Assembly (NCBI RefSeq): GCF_001884235.1
Contig: NZ_MAOI01000064.1
Coordinates: 1-64,000 of the forward strand
DNA from: Bacillus paramycoides
GTDB taxonomy: Bacteria; Bacillota; Bacilli; Bacillales; Bacillaceae_G
Direction of reading: 5' to 3'
Length of the DNA: 64,000 nt
The translations under genes and the position numbers were made by a program. Each line of letters starts with the position of its first letter. The first letter of the stretch is position 1. Under the pieces are notes generated by a model that was not told the origin of the DNA, made no database searches, and saw nothing but the letters and a program-made list of their open reading frames with translations. Positions 26,477 to 36,262 of this stretch are shown piece by piece.

Positions 26477-27883
26477 ATGTCAACGATTAATTGGACAAAA
26501 GAAGTTACAAAACGAAAAGATGATTTAATTCGTGATACACAACAATTTTTACAAATTAAAAGTGTATGGGAAGAAGAATCTGCGAAAGAGGGCGCACCAT
26601 TTGGTGAAGGTGTAGAAAAAGCCTTATCTTTCATGTTACATAAAGGAGAAACTGAAGGTTTCGCTTCGAAAAATTTAGAAGGATATGCAGGCCATCTTGA
26701 AATGGGACAAGGAGAAGAGTTAGTAGGTATTCTTTGTCACGTTGATGTTGTACCAGAAGGAGACGGCTGGACAACTCCTGCGTATAGTGCTGATATTCGC
26801 GACGGGAAGATTTTTGCACGTGGTGCAATTGATGATAAAGGGCCGACGATGGCAGCTTATTACGCAATGAAGATTGTAAAAGAATTAGGATTGCCTCTTT
26901 CAAAACGTGTTCGAATGATTTTAGGAACAGATGAGGAAAGTAATTGGAAGTGTGTAGATCATTATTTTAAAAATGAAGAAATGCCAACGATCGGTTTTGC
27001 GCCGGATGCAGATTTTCCAATTATTAATGCCGAAAAAGGAATTTCTGATATACAAGTTGTGCAAAATGGTAGCGAAGAGAAAGACGGCGCATATAAGCTT
27101 ATTTCATTTGAGTCAGGCCGTCGTTTAAATATGGTTCCTGATTTTGCAGAAGCAGTGATTACAGGAGAAGATGTAAATGCACTTACAGTAGCATATGAAG
27201 AGTATTTACAAACTGCTAAGAAAATAGGCAAAGCAATTGTAGAAGGAAATACGATAACGTTGCAAGTTAAAGGAGTTTCAGCTCACGGATCTACTCCAGA
27301 AAAGGGAGAAAATGCAGGTTTGTTATTGGCAAACTTCTTAACGACAGTTTCTCTTGATGGAAAAGCGACTTCATTTGCATCGTTTGTAACAGAAACATTT
27401 ACAGACGATATTCTTGGAGAAAAAGCTGGTATTTCTTATAAAGACGATATTAGTGGCCCGCTAACAGTGAATGTTGGCCGTCTTTCTTACACGAAAGAAA
27501 ACGGTGGTAATTTAGGATTGAATGTGCGCTATCCAGTTACGACTAACTTTGAAGAAACGATTGAAAAGTTAAAAGGGTATGCCCATAATCACGGATTTGA
27601 AGTAGCGGATTATTCAAATTCTCGCCCACATCACGTTGATAAAGATCATGTATTAATTCGTACTTTACAGCGCGTGTATGAAGAACAAACTGGTGAAAAG
27701 GCCGAATTGTTAGCGATTGGTGGCGGTACTTATGCTCGTTCATTGAAAGCTGGCGTTGCATTTGGTCCGTTATTCCCAGGAAAAGAAGAACTTGCTCATC
27801 AAAAAGACGAGTACATTGAAATTGAAGATTTATTAAAAGCAACAGCAATTTATGCTCAAGCGATTTATGAATTAGCAAAATAA
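26477..27883 (+). CDS. pepV: M20 dipeptidase PepV
   Basis: A 468-residue zinc peptidase. Metal-site regions are visible: CHVDVVPEGDGW, ARGAIDDKGPTMAAYYA, GTDEESNWKC, APDADFP and the late GGGTYARSLK. It hydrolyses dipeptides in the cytoplasm. The ATG at 26477 lies 11 nt after GGAGG and a GTG at 26474 lies 8 nt after it; the true N-terminus differs by one residue at most. Monocistronic with a terminator at 27902. Confidence 0.92.
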   Translation: MSTINWTKEVTKRKDDLIRDTQQFLQIKSVWEEESAKEGAPFGEGVEKALSFMLHKGETEGFASKNLEGYAGHLEMGQGEELVGILCHVDVVPEGDGWTTPAYSADIRDGKIFARGAIDDKGPTMAAYYAMKIVKELGLPLSKRVRMILGTDEESNWKCVDHYFKNEEMPTIGFAPDADFPIINAEKGISDIQVVQNGSEEKDGAYKLISFESGRRLNMVPDFAEAVITGEDVNALTVAYEEYLQTAKKIGKAIVEGNTITLQVKGVSAHGSTPEKGENAGLLLANFLTTVSLDGKATSFASFVTETFTDDILGEKAGISYKDDISGPLTVNVGRLSYTKENGGNLGLNVRYPVTTNFEETIEKLKGYAHNHGFEVADYSNSRPHHVDKDHVLIRTLQRVYEEQTGEKAELLAIGGGTYARSLKAGVAFGPLFPGKEELAHQKDEYIEIEDLLKATAIYAQAIYELAK

Positions 27884-27901
27884 AGGATGTTGCAATTATG
27901 A

Positions 27902-27933
27902 CCGCTCTCTAATTTAGAGAGCGGCTTCTTTTT
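27902..27933 (+). terminator. Rho-independent terminator of pepV
   Basis: An 11-bp stem CCGCTCTCTAA / TTAGAGAGCGG followed by CTTCTTTTT. Confidence 0.85.
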
Positions 27934-27986
27934 AGCTGAATGAGATAAGAAAGAAAAGCAACAATATAAAGAAGGAGAAGATGTAC

Positions 27987-28532
27987 ATGGAGCCGCATTA
28001 TTTTGTCGCAATTACTTTACCAAATCATATAAAAGAAGTGCTCTCTAATTATAAAGAGGACATGAAGGAGGAATTACCATTTCGCTCGTGGGTACATAAG
28101 GAAGACTATCATATTACCCTTTCTTTTTTAGGGAGTGCGACAGAGGAACAGTTAGAAGGAATAAAGAATGGATTACAAACACTTATAGAAAAAAAGGAAC
28201 TATCTTTCACATTACAAGGATTTTCAACGTTTGGCAGAGAAGACGAGCCTCGTATTTTTTGGGCGAAGGTAAGTGAGAATCACGATTTGTTTCAGTTACA
28301 AAAGCAAGTGCATGCTATTTGTGAAGGGAATGGGTTTTCTTTAGAAACACGTTCGTATCATCCGCACATTACTGTTGCCCGTAAATGGGTAGGAGAAGAA
28401 AAGTTTGACTTAGAAAATATAAAAGAAGTGGCTGAAATATCATTTCGAGCGGATACGATTACTTTATACGAGTCTCACGTGAAGGAAACACCGAAGTATA
28501 AAGCGATTGCTGAAATAAAATTACAAAAATAG
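27987..28532 (+). CDS. thpR: RNA 2',3'-cyclic phosphodiesterase ThpR (LigT family)
   Basis: A 181-residue 2H phosphoesterase with both catalytic motifs: HITLSF in DYHITLSFLG near residue 48, and HITVAR in YHPHITVARKW near residue 135. Start placed at ATG 27987, because AGGAG is 9 nt before it and only 3 nt before the ATG at 27981. It acts on 2',3'-cyclic RNA ends; the cellular substrate is not known. Confidence 0.88.
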   Translation: MEPHYFVAITLPNHIKEVLSNYKEDMKEELPFRSWVHKEDYHITLSFLGSATEEQLEGIKNGLQTLIEKKELSFTLQGFSTFGREDEPRIFWAKVSENHDLFQLQKQVHAICEGNGFSLETRSYHPHITVARKWVGEEKFDLENIKEVAEISFRADTITLYESHVKETPKYKAIAEIKLQK

Positions 28533-28579
28533 AATGTATGAAAACGTTTTTTATACAGGTGAATATACTATAGAGAATA

Positions 28580-28706
28580 ATGGAGTTACTGTATGGAGTC
28601 TTGCTGATAAGAAAAGCCTTATCATTTGCTGATCGTAAAGGCCCAATTGGTGGGGGCTAATAATGAGTGGGGGATGAATCCCTTCCTCATTAAGGTTTCA
28701 CTTTAT
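28580..28706 (+). repeat. bcr1-type dispersed repeat, diverged or shortened copy
   Basis: Shares GCCCAATTGGT, GGGGCTAATAATGAGTGGG, a GGGATGAATCCC block and the 3' end TTTCACTTTAT (28706) with the other copies. The left part is shorter and altered (GGAGTCTTGCTGATAAG). Its end is 30 bp before the pulA start. Left boundary approximate. Confidence 0.75.
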
Positions 28707-28735
28707 TTTAATTTTGAGGATGATGGTGATTTTCT

Positions 28736-30877
28736 ATGTTGAAAGTAAAACGTCCATTTGATGCTTATTTAGATGAAATGAATAAAATTACAATTTTGCT
28801 CCCACATGCGTATGGAACAAGTCGGACATTTCGTTTACAAGAAGGAAACAATGTGAAAGATTTACCGATTGCTCATACTATCGCACTTCCGGATGCAACG
28901 AAGTATGAGTGCTTTATAGAAGAGCCGCTAGATGTGGGGAAGTATTATACAGTACGAGATGAACGGAACGAAGAAACAGATTTACAAATAGGTGCTGTGA
29001 TTCGAACAGCGATTTTCGATGAGAAGTATTATTACGAAGGTACAGATTTAGGTGCTGTGTATCAAAAAGAAGCAACAACATTTAAAGTGTGGGCTCCAAC
29101 TGCGAGGCTTGCGAAAGTAAGAATTTATAAAAGTGATAAAGAATATACCGATCATGAAATGTACAGGGAAGAAAACGGAGTTTGGATTCAGACATTACAA
29201 GGCGATTTAGACGGAGCGCAATATACATTTCTTGTTTGTATTAATTTAATATGGAATGAAGCGGTAGATCCATACGCAAAGTCAGTGACTGTGAATGGGA
29301 AATATGGCGTTGTTATCGATTTAGAAAAGACAAATGTAACAAAACGAGAACAATTACCACCATTACAGTCAATGACAGATACCATATTGTATGAACTGCA
29401 TATTCGTGATGCTACTATGCATCCAAATAGTGGAGTGCATAAAAAAGGGACATATACAGGGTTGATGGAAGAGGGAACGACGGGACGAAATGGAACGTTA
29501 ACTGGATTATCTCATATAAAAGATTTAGGTGTTACACATGTTGAACTATTGCCTTTATATTGTTTTGGTGGCATAGATGAGGCGAATCCTTCCTCCGCAT
29601 ATAATTGGGGTTACAATCCATTATATTACAATGCTCCAACAGGATTTTATGCTACAGACCTTTCTAATCCGTATAACAGGATAGTAGAGTGTAAACAACT
29701 TATTGAAACATTTCATGCACACGGCATCCGAGTTGTTGTAGATGTTGTATATAACCACGTATATGAAAGAGAGACATCTTCATTTGAAAAATTGGTGCCA
29801 GGATATTATTTCAGGCACGGTAAGGATGGTATGCCGTCTAATGGGACGGGAGTTGGAAATGATATAGCATCTGAACGGAGAATGATGAGGAAATTTATTA
29901 TAGAGTCTGTTTTATATTGGCTTACAGAATACAATGTTGATGGGTTCCGATTTGATTTAATGGGAATTTTAGATGTTGAAACGCTGAATGTGATAGAAAA
30001 AGAAGTACGAAAAATAAAGCGTGATGCGCTGTTATTAGGAGAAGGATGGGATTTACAAACACCGCTTCCTCTTGAGGAAAAAGCTACGTTAAATAATGCA
30101 AATAAAATGCCGCATATCGCACAGTTCAATGATCAATTTCGTGATGGGATAAAAGGAAGTACTTTTAATATAAATAAACGCGGCTTTGCATTTGGTGGGC
30201 ATGTAGACTGTAATCATTTGCAGTATATAGTAGGTGGTAGTCTTTTAAGTGTGAAAGAAACAGGGTTGTTTCTAGAGCCAGTGCAAAGCATCAATTATGT
30301 AGAATGTCATGACAATATGACGATGTGGGATAAACTAGTGCGTAGCAATCAAGAATCAGAAGAAATTTTGAAAAAGCGTCATCGTTTAGCAACCGCAATG
30401 GTTATCCTTTCACAAGGAATTCCCTTCTTGCATGCCGGGCAAGAATTTTATCGTACTAAGAACGGAAATGAAAATAGTTATAATGCCACTGATGAAATTA
30501 ATCGATTAGATTGGGATCAAAAAGAGAAAGAGATGGAGACAGTTAATTATATAAAAGGGTTAATTGCGATTCGGAAGGAGCATGGGGCATTTCGATTACA
30601 AAATGCTGACCTCATAAAAAAGTATATGACTTTTTTACAAACATCCACAGAAGTCCTTGCATACCATTTACAACACGTAGAATCTTTTGGGCCATGGAAA
30701 GAGATTATCGTTTTATTCAATAGCAGTTTGCAACCTGAAATAGTCCAACTCCCTAAAGAAGAAACGTGGCATGTGTTAGTAGACGAAAAACAAGCGAAAG
30801 TACAGCCAATTTCTTCATTTAGAGGAAAGGAACTTCAAATGGCTCCAACTAGCGCGTATATATTGACGATAATGTGA
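28736..30877 (+). CDS. pulA: type I pullulanase
   Basis: A 713-residue GH13 debranching enzyme without a signal peptide, so probably intracellular and acting on imported or glycogen-derived alpha-1,6-branched dextrins. Order: an N-terminal beta domain, a CBM48-like segment (TTFKVWAPTARLAKVRIY), the pullulanase motif YNWGYNPLYYN, then the catalytic barrel. The barrel has the nucleophile Asp in DGFRFDLMG, the acid Glu in LLGEGWD and the HDN of VECHDNMTMWD. A C-terminal beta domain follows. No starch or glycogen genes are adjacent. A bcr1 copy lies just upstream. Confidence 0.93.
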   Translation: MLKVKRPFDAYLDEMNKITILLPHAYGTSRTFRLQEGNNVKDLPIAHTIALPDATKYECFIEEPLDVGKYYTVRDERNEETDLQIGAVIRTAIFDEKYYYEGTDLGAVYQKEATTFKVWAPTARLAKVRIYKSDKEYTDHEMYREENGVWIQTLQGDLDGAQYTFLVCINLIWNEAVDPYAKSVTVNGKYGVVIDLEKTNVTKREQLPPLQSMTDTILYELHIRDATMHPNSGVHKKGTYTGLMEEGTTGRNGTLTGLSHIKDLGVTHVELLPLYCFGGIDEANPSSAYNWGYNPLYYNAPTGFYATDLSNPYNRIVECKQLIETFHAHGIRVVVDVVYNHVYERETSSFEKLVPGYYFRHGKDGMPSNGTGVGNDIASERRMMRKFIIESVLYWLTEYNVDGFRFDLMGILDVETLNVIEKEVRKIKRDALLLGEGWDLQTPLPLEEKATLNNANKMPHIAQFNDQFRDGIKGSTFNINKRGFAFGGHVDCNHLQYIVGGSLLSVKETGLFLEPVQSINYVECHDNMTMWDKLVRSNQESEEILKKRHRLATAMVILSQGIPFLHAGQEFYRTKNGNENSYNATDEINRLDWDQKEKEMETVNYIKGLIAIRKEHGAFRLQNADLIKKYMTFLQTSTEVLAYHLQHVESFGPWKEIIVLFNSSLQPEIVQLPKEETWHVLVDEKQAKVQPISSFRGKELQMAPTSAYILTIM

Positions 30878-31133
30878 CAAATCGCTACTTGACGATGAGA
30901 ATGTAATAAATGTAGAATTGACAAAGGTGACGATTTTGAGAAGTTGTCATTCTACGAGTGGTTTTGTAAAATAAACTAGAAGAGTAGGCGATTTGTCCTA
31001 CTTTCGGCTTATGCCAAGTTTTCTTTTCATTCAACTACAGTAAAATATATATGAACCCACAACATGTGTAGAAATGTTGCGGTTTTTCTTTTCATAACTA
31101 TAAAAGATAAGGATTTGTTAACGGGTAATGAAT
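30878..31133. other. intergenic region pulA / ytmP
   Basis: 256 bases, no gene. It holds an imperfect inverted repeat GTAGAATTGACA (30912-30923) / TGTCATTCTAC (30945-30955), which could cap the pulA transcript although it lacks a T run, and a second small GTAGG / CCTAC repeat near 30985-31002. Confidence 0.4.
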
Positions 31134-31925
31134 ATGGAATGGTTGGAACAATTATTAGGAAAAGAGTGGAGTCTTATACCGGCTGGTGGAGTAACGGGCG
31201 ATGCATATATTGCGCAAAACGGACAACAAAAGTTATTTTTAAAGCGGAATACATCGCCCTTTTTAGCGGTATTGTCAGCAGAAGGAATTGTTCCAAAATT
31301 ACTTTGGACAAGAAGGGTAACGAATGGTGATGTAATTTCCGCTCAAAAATGGCTTCCGGGACAGAAGCTAGAGCCGGAGGATATGAAACTAGAACGTGTT
31401 GCGAAACTTTTGAAGAAAATACACTCTTCTAAAGCACTTGTGCAGATGATTCAACGGCTTGGTAAGCAGCCGCTTCATGCGCAAGAGTTATTACAACAAT
31501 TACAGCTTGTTTTAAGAGGAGATATAAGAGTCGATGAGACAATTCAGCAAGGTCTTCAATATTTAACTGAGTCATTAAAAGATATTGAGTACGATGAATT
31601 CGTTGTATGCCATTGTGATGTAAACCATAACAATTGGATATTGTCGGATGAAGATGAATTGTTTTTAATTGATTGGGATGGAGCTGTGATTGCTGACCCA
31701 GCTTTAGACCTTGGTATGTTATTATATTGGTATGTTCCGCGCCATGAATGGAGTGAGTGGCTCGGATATTATGATGTTGAACTGGATGAATCATTGCTTA
31801 GGCGTATGAGATGGTATGTTATAGCACAAACGATTTTATCTATTCAATGGCACACAACAAAAAAGCAGCAAGCAGAAGCTAAATATTGGCACCAATATTT
31901 ACAGCAACTACTTGCTTCAGAATAA
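31134..31925 (+). CDS. ytmP: APH/choline kinase-like phosphotransferase (YtmP)
   Basis: A 263-residue kinase-fold protein. The ATP-binding N-lobe includes QKLFLKRN. The catalytic loop CHCDVNHNNWIL and metal-binding LIDWDGAVIADPALDLG are those of the aminoglycoside phosphotransferase/choline kinase family. The substrate is unknown. The position beside ytzH and trmB matches B. subtilis ytmP. The ATG at 31134 is used (GGG 8 nt upstream); ATG 31128 is the alternative. No strong ribosome site is present. Confidence 0.82.
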   Translation: MEWLEQLLGKEWSLIPAGGVTGDAYIAQNGQQKLFLKRNTSPFLAVLSAEGIVPKLLWTRRVTNGDVISAQKWLPGQKLEPEDMKLERVAKLLKKIHSSKALVQMIQRLGKQPLHAQELLQQLQLVLRGDIRVDETIQQGLQYLTESLKDIEYDEFVVCHCDVNHNNWILSDEDELFLIDWDGAVIADPALDLGMLLYWYVPRHEWSEWLGYYDVELDESLLRRMRWYVIAQTILSIQWHTTKKQQAEAKYWHQYLQQLLASE

Positions 31926-31929
31926 AGTA

Positions 31930-32208
31930 TTAAGAAAAATTGTCCATTCCAGCAATCCACTGAGTAAGTTGTTCTTGATTATTGGAAATATGGTTGTCCA
32001 AATTAGAGGAAGATTTACCCGATTGACTATAAGAATATACATCGTTTAGCATTGCTTTAGCGTCACTACTTATACTATCGTTTGCGAGTAACGATTGAAT
32101 GAGGCGCTCTAATTGCTCGCATTCAGAAACTGTCCCGCAGCAATCACTTTGATGGTTGATTAAAATATCTTTTAACACTTCTAATTGATGCTGTTGATTA
32201 ATTGGCAT
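31930..32208 (-). CDS. ytzH: YtzH-like protein
   Basis: A 92-residue soluble, Ser/Gln/Asn-rich helical protein (INQQHQLEVLKDILINHQSDCCGTV...). It occupies the exact locus of B. subtilis ytzH between ytmP and trmB, in the opposite orientation to ytmP. There are two adjacent Cys residues. Function unknown. AAAGGAT precedes the ATG by 10 nt. Confidence 0.75.
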   Translation of the reverse strand: MPINQQHQLEVLKDILINHQSDCCGTVSECEQLERLIQSLLANDSISSDAKAMLNDVYSYSQSGKSSSNLDNHISNNQEQLTQWIAGMDNFS

Positions 32209-32369
32209 GAACGGATCATCCTTTCGATTGTTGTTCTCTTTGGAACATGTAGGAGAAAAAGCTGCTCGTCATGGAGTAGTTAATCATTGGCTAACGAAAC
32301 ATCGGAGTTTCGTTTAATGCTGTATGTAGTTTTTATCAAAATGGTACATCTTATACTTGAAAGAAACGG

Positions 32370-32402
32370 ACCGAGTGCTCGTACGTACTTGGTTTTTTGT
32401 TT
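32370..32402 (+). terminator. orphan hairpin-T-run upstream of trmB
   Basis: Stem ACCGAGT / ACTTGGT (one G-T pair), loop GCTCGTACGT, tail TTTTTTGTTTG. No annotated plus-strand gene ends here. It may end an unannotated short transcript or attenuate trmB. Confidence 0.55.
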
Positions 32403-32448
32403 GATAGATTGATTAAAACAGACAGAAGGAATCATTCCTTTAAAATAG

Positions 32449-33126
<678 letters not shown>

Positions 33127-33196
33127 TGCATAGGTTTTTTATATGAAAAATAATCAGAATCTTGTGTTAAAATTAAAGGGAAAAGGGGGATGGAAG

Positions 33197-34051
33197 ATGG
33201 AACAGTTACAAATTGGAAATATAAAAGTGACATGGCTAAAAGGCGGGAATACACATTTAGATGGAGGTGCAATGTTTGGAGTTGTGCCGAAAGTACTTTG
33301 GTCACGCAAATATAAACATAATGATACAAATCATATTTATTTACGAACAGATCCGTTACTCTTGCAAACGAAAGAAGGAAACATGCTTATTGATTCAGGG
33401 ATAGGGAACGGTAAATTGAATGAGAAAATGAAGCGAAATCAAGGTGTAACAGAAGAATCATCGGTTTATGAATCTTTAGAAAAGCTCGGACTAAAGCCTG
33501 AGGATATTCATTATGTCTTAATGACGCACCTCCATTTTGACCATGCATCTGGTTTAACAAAATGGGAGGAAAATCATCTTGTTCCGGCGTTTCCGAACGC
33601 AACGATTTATGTAAGTGAAACTGAGTGGAATGAAATGAGAAATCCGAATATTAGATCGCGTAATACATATTGGAAGGAAAATTGGGAGCCAATCGTAGAT
33701 AAAGTTGTTATCTTTCAGCAAGAAATAGAAATTACGGATGAAATAAAGATGGCGCATACGGGTGGTCATAGTGATGGACATGCCGTTATCATCCTTGAAA
33801 GCCAGGGAGAAACGATGCTTCATTTAGCGGACCTTCTGCCAACGCATGCACATCAAAATGTATTATGGGTAATGGCATACGATGATTATCCGATGACATC
33901 AATAGAATATAAGCAAAAGTGGATGAAGTATGGTGCTGAAAAAGAGGCGTGGTTTACTTTTTATCATGATGCATATTATCGCGCTGTGAAGTGGGATGAG
34001 GAAGGGCATATCGTAGAAAAGGTAGAGAGAAAAACAAGTATAGAAGCATAA
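33197..34051 (+). CDS. ytnP: metallo-beta-lactamase fold hydrolase YtnP (lactonase-like)
   Basis: A 284-residue protein with the metal motif [10 protein letters not shown], a later [10 protein letters not shown] and [10 protein letters not shown], matching B. subtilis YtnP, which degrades signalling lactones. The start is ATG 33197 with AAGGGGG 8 nt upstream; the frame is open to 33143 without a site. It follows trmB by 70 bp and ends in a long hairpin at 34050. Confidence 0.87.
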   Translation: MEQLQIGNIKVTWLKGGNTHLDGGAMFGVVPKVLWSRKYKHNDTNHIYLRTDPLLLQTKEGNMLIDSGIGNGKLNEKMKRNQGVTEESSVYESLEKLGLKPEDIHYVLMTHLHFDHASGLTKWEENHLVPAFPNATIYVSETEWNEMRNPNIRSRNTYWKENWEPIVDKVVIFQQEIEITDEIKMAHTGGHSDGHAVIILESQGETMLHLADLLPTHAHQNVLWVMAYDDYPMTSIEYKQKWMKYGAEKEAWFTFYHDAYYRAVKWDEEGHIVEKVERKTSIEA

Positions 34052-34100
34052 TAAGAGGAGGTTGTCCAAAAATGTTTGTTGGAACAGCCTCCTCTTATTA
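34050..34100 (+). terminator. long terminator-like hairpin after ytnP
   Basis: About 18 bp of AATAAGAGGAGGTTGTCC pair with GGAACAGCCTCCTCTTATT (one mismatch). The tail is TTATTATTG, not a pure T run. The same hairpin type recurs at 38682, 54833 and 63600. Confidence 0.7.
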
Positions 34101-34130
34101 TTGTCAGCTTTTGTCGGTAAATCGATATAT
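34050..34130 (+). repeat. dispersed repeat: terminator-like hairpin plus 19-nt motif, second copy
   Basis: A hairpin with CAGCCTCCTCTTA on its 3' arm, then TTATTGTC, then the exact 19-mer TGTCGGTAAATCGATATAT at 34112-34130. Matches the copy at 63546-63635. Confidence 0.75.
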
Positions 34131-34175
34131 TTAAAAAACGCGATATAATTTCAATTACTATCGTACATTTTTCGA

Positions 34176-34211
34176 AAAAAAGAGGTTCACCTAATGGGAA
34201 ACCTCTTTTTT
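34176..34211 (-). terminator. Rho-independent terminator of ytzB
   Basis: Stem AAAGAGGTT / AACCTCTTT with a symmetric internal loop and A-run on the plus strand (T-run on the minus). It ends the convergent gene. Confidence 0.78.
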
Positions 34212-34521
34212 ATGCTGCTATAACCTCTAAAACAGTACCTGTTTTAGCATCAACTAAAAATTCAAATCGTTCTTGTATATCATCTAACATTGTTGTAAGA
34301 CCACCGCGATAAACTTCATACGCGACATCATATTTTTCAAACGTCTCTGGAACCATATGTACCCAAGAGCCAGTAATTTCACCTTTATGACTTAATGCTT
34401 GTTTCACCATTTTCAATGCTTTTTCTGAAGAAATATGGGATTGTTCTTGTACTTTGTTTGCAACGAAATAACCAGCTGCGAATCCAACGCCAAGACCTGC
34501 TACTAAACCTTTCCAGCTCAT
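34210..34521 (-). CDS. ytzB: PepSY-like membrane-anchored protein YtzB
   Basis: A 103-residue protein with a short N-terminal glycine-rich helix (LVAGLGVGFAAGYFVANKV), then a PepSY-like domain (SEKALKMVKQALSHKG ... YEVYRGG ... FLVDAKTGTVLEV). It is probably anchored to the membrane by its N-terminus. The PepSY fold is often inhibitory to proteases; its partner is unknown. The locus matches B. subtilis ytzB beside ytoP. GAGGTG precedes the ATG. Confidence 0.8.
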   Translation of the reverse strand: MSWKGLVAGLGVGFAAGYFVANKVQEQSHISSEKALKMVKQALSHKGEITGSWVHMVPETFEKYDVAYEVYRGGLTTMLDDIQERFEFLVDAKTGTVLEVIAA

Positions 34522-34669
34522 ATATTCACCTCAATTCTATAAAATAAAAATAGTGTACCAATAATAATTATAATGCAAACGCAACTAAAAAAGAAGAAAC
34601 TAGAAACATTTCGAAAATTTCGTTACAATAAAAGAGGTATTCTACTAAGGTTTGAAAGAAGGGGACTTC

Positions 34670-35743
34670 GTGAATAAAGAGACATTACAATTATTTCGTA
34701 CGTTAACAGAATTACAAGGTGCGTCAGGTTTTGAACATGATGTACGCCGCTTTATGAAGCAAGAATTAAGTAAATATGCGGATGAAATTGTTCAAGATGG
34801 TTTAGGTAGCGTATTTGGTCTGAAAAAAGGGGACGAAACTGGACCACGCGTTCTTGTAGCAGGTCATATGGATGAAGTAGGCTTCATGGTTACGCAAATT
34901 ACGAAAAATGGGATGCTTCGTTTTCAAACGTTAGGTGGCTGGTGGAGCCAAGTACTATTAGCTCAGCGTGTACAAGTTATGACGAAGAATGGTCCTGTTG
35001 TTGGGGTTGTTGGTTCAATTCCTCCGCATTTATTAAGTGATGCGCAACGTGCAAAACCAATGGATATAAAAAATATGTTAATTGATATAGGTGCAGATAG
35101 TTATGAAGATGCGATTGAAATTGGTGTAAAACCAGGACAACAAATCGTGCCAATCTGCCCGTTTACGCCGATGGCAAATGAGAAGAAAATTATGGCGAAA
35201 GCTTGGGACAACCGTTACGGATGTGGCCTTGCAATCGAATTATTAAAAGAATTAAAAGATGAAACATTACCAAACACATTATACTCTGGTGCTACTGTAC
35301 AAGAAGAAGTAGGCCTTCGCGGAGCACAAACTGCTGCAAATATGATCCAACCAGATATTTTCTATGCACTTGATGCAAGTCCAGCAAATGACGCATCTGG
35401 TGATAAGACGCAGTTCGGTCAATTAGGAAAAGGAGCTCTTCTTCGTATTTATGATCGCACGATGGTAACGCATAGAGGAATGCGTGAATTTATTTTAGAT
35501 ACAGCAGAAACTCATAATATTCCGTACCAATACTTTATTTCACAAGGTGGTACAGATGCGGGCCGTGTACATACAAGTAACTCCGGTATCCCATCAGCAG
35601 TAATTGGTGTTTGTGCCCGCTATATTCATACACATGCTTCGATCTTGCATGTTGATGATTATGCAGCTGCGAAGGAATTAATTACGAAGCTTGTGAGAGC
35701 GACGGATAAAACGACATTAGAGACGATTAAGGATAACGCTTAA
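34670..35743 (+). CDS. ytoP: M42-family aminopeptidase YtoP
   Basis: 357 residues, the length of B. subtilis YtoP. Dinuclear-metal ligands are visible in AGHMDEVGF (His, Asp nearby), AWDNRYGCG (Asp), [11 protein letters not shown] (Glu-Glu), YALDAS (Asp) and YIHTHASI (His). Cytoplasmic tetrahedral aminopeptidase of the glutamyl/deblocking class. The GTG start at 34670 has AAGGGG 6 nt upstream; the upstream in-frame TTG at 34652 lies before the site. A strong hairpin-T run follows the stop. Confidence 0.9.
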   Translation: MNKETLQLFRTLTELQGASGFEHDVRRFMKQELSKYADEIVQDGLGSVFGLKKGDETGPRVLVAGHMDEVGFMVTQITKNGMLRFQTLGGWWSQVLLAQRVQVMTKNGPVVGVVGSIPPHLLSDAQRAKPMDIKNMLIDIGADSYEDAIEIGVKPGQQIVPICPFTPMANEKKIMAKAWDNRYGCGLAIELLKELKDETLPNTLYSGATVQEEVGLRGAQTAANMIQPDIFYALDASPANDASGDKTQFGQLGKGALLRIYDRTMVTHRGMREFILDTAETHNIPYQYFISQGGTDAGRVHTSNSGIPSAVIGVCARYIHTHASILHVDDYAAAKELITKLVRATDKTTLETIKDNA

Positions 35744-35775
35744 AGAAGAAGGGCTGAAGAGCCTTTCTTTTTTTA
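35744..35775 (+). terminator. Rho-independent terminator of ytoP
   Basis: AAGGGCT / AGCCTTT stem with GAAG loop and CTTTTTTT tail. The tail (CTTTCTTTTTTT) is also the first segment of each 147-bp repeat that follows. Confidence 0.8.
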
Positions 35776-36200
35776 GGTAGGAGAGATGCCCCATCGATGT
35801 GAGGGAGCGGTTAGTGCCTAAGTGGTGCTCGAGCGATGTATAAACCTCAGATATGAAGAGAGAGTAAGCCTGTTTTAATGTTAGGGGCCGGGAATGATTT
35901 TGGAAAAGTTCTTTCTTTTTTTGGTTGAATAGATGCCCCATCGATGTGAGGGAGCGGTTAGTGCTTAATTTGTGCTCGAGCGATGTATAAACCCCAGGTA
36001 TGAAGAGAGAGTAAGCCTGTTTTAATGTTAGGGGCCGGGAATGATTTTGGAAAAGTTCTTTCTTTTTTTGGATTGAATAAATGACCCATCGATGAGTGGT
36101 AGCGGTTAGTGCCTAAGTGGTGCTCGAGCGATGTATAAACCCCAGGTATGAAGAGAGAGTAAGCCTGTTTTTATGTTCGAGGCTCGAAGTTTTGAAGGCG
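35763..36200. repeat. three tandem ~147-bp non-coding repeats
   Basis: Units begin at 35763, 35911 and 36058 with CTTTCTTTTTTT, each followed by GATGCCCCATCGATG (AATGACCCATCGATG in the third), CGGTTAGTGC, GTGCTCGAGCGATGTATAAA, TATGAAGAGAGAGTAAGCCT and GTTAGGGGCCGGGAATGATT. The third unit decays after 36170. No coding frame is preserved. Each unit offers a GCCCC/GGGGC long-range pairing and, before the next T run, a small GAAA/TTTC hairpin. It fills the 510-bp gap between ytoP and the NTPase gene. Confidence 0.85.
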
Positions 36201-36262
36201 TGAAAGTGAAAAGCTTGATTGTAGAAGGAATATGAGTGTGAATTTATATAGGGGTGAACGAG

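Noticed and set aside
31064-31330. 88-residue plus frame overlapping the start of ytmP
   Set aside because: Out of frame with the clear kinase-fold gene and without a ribosome site.
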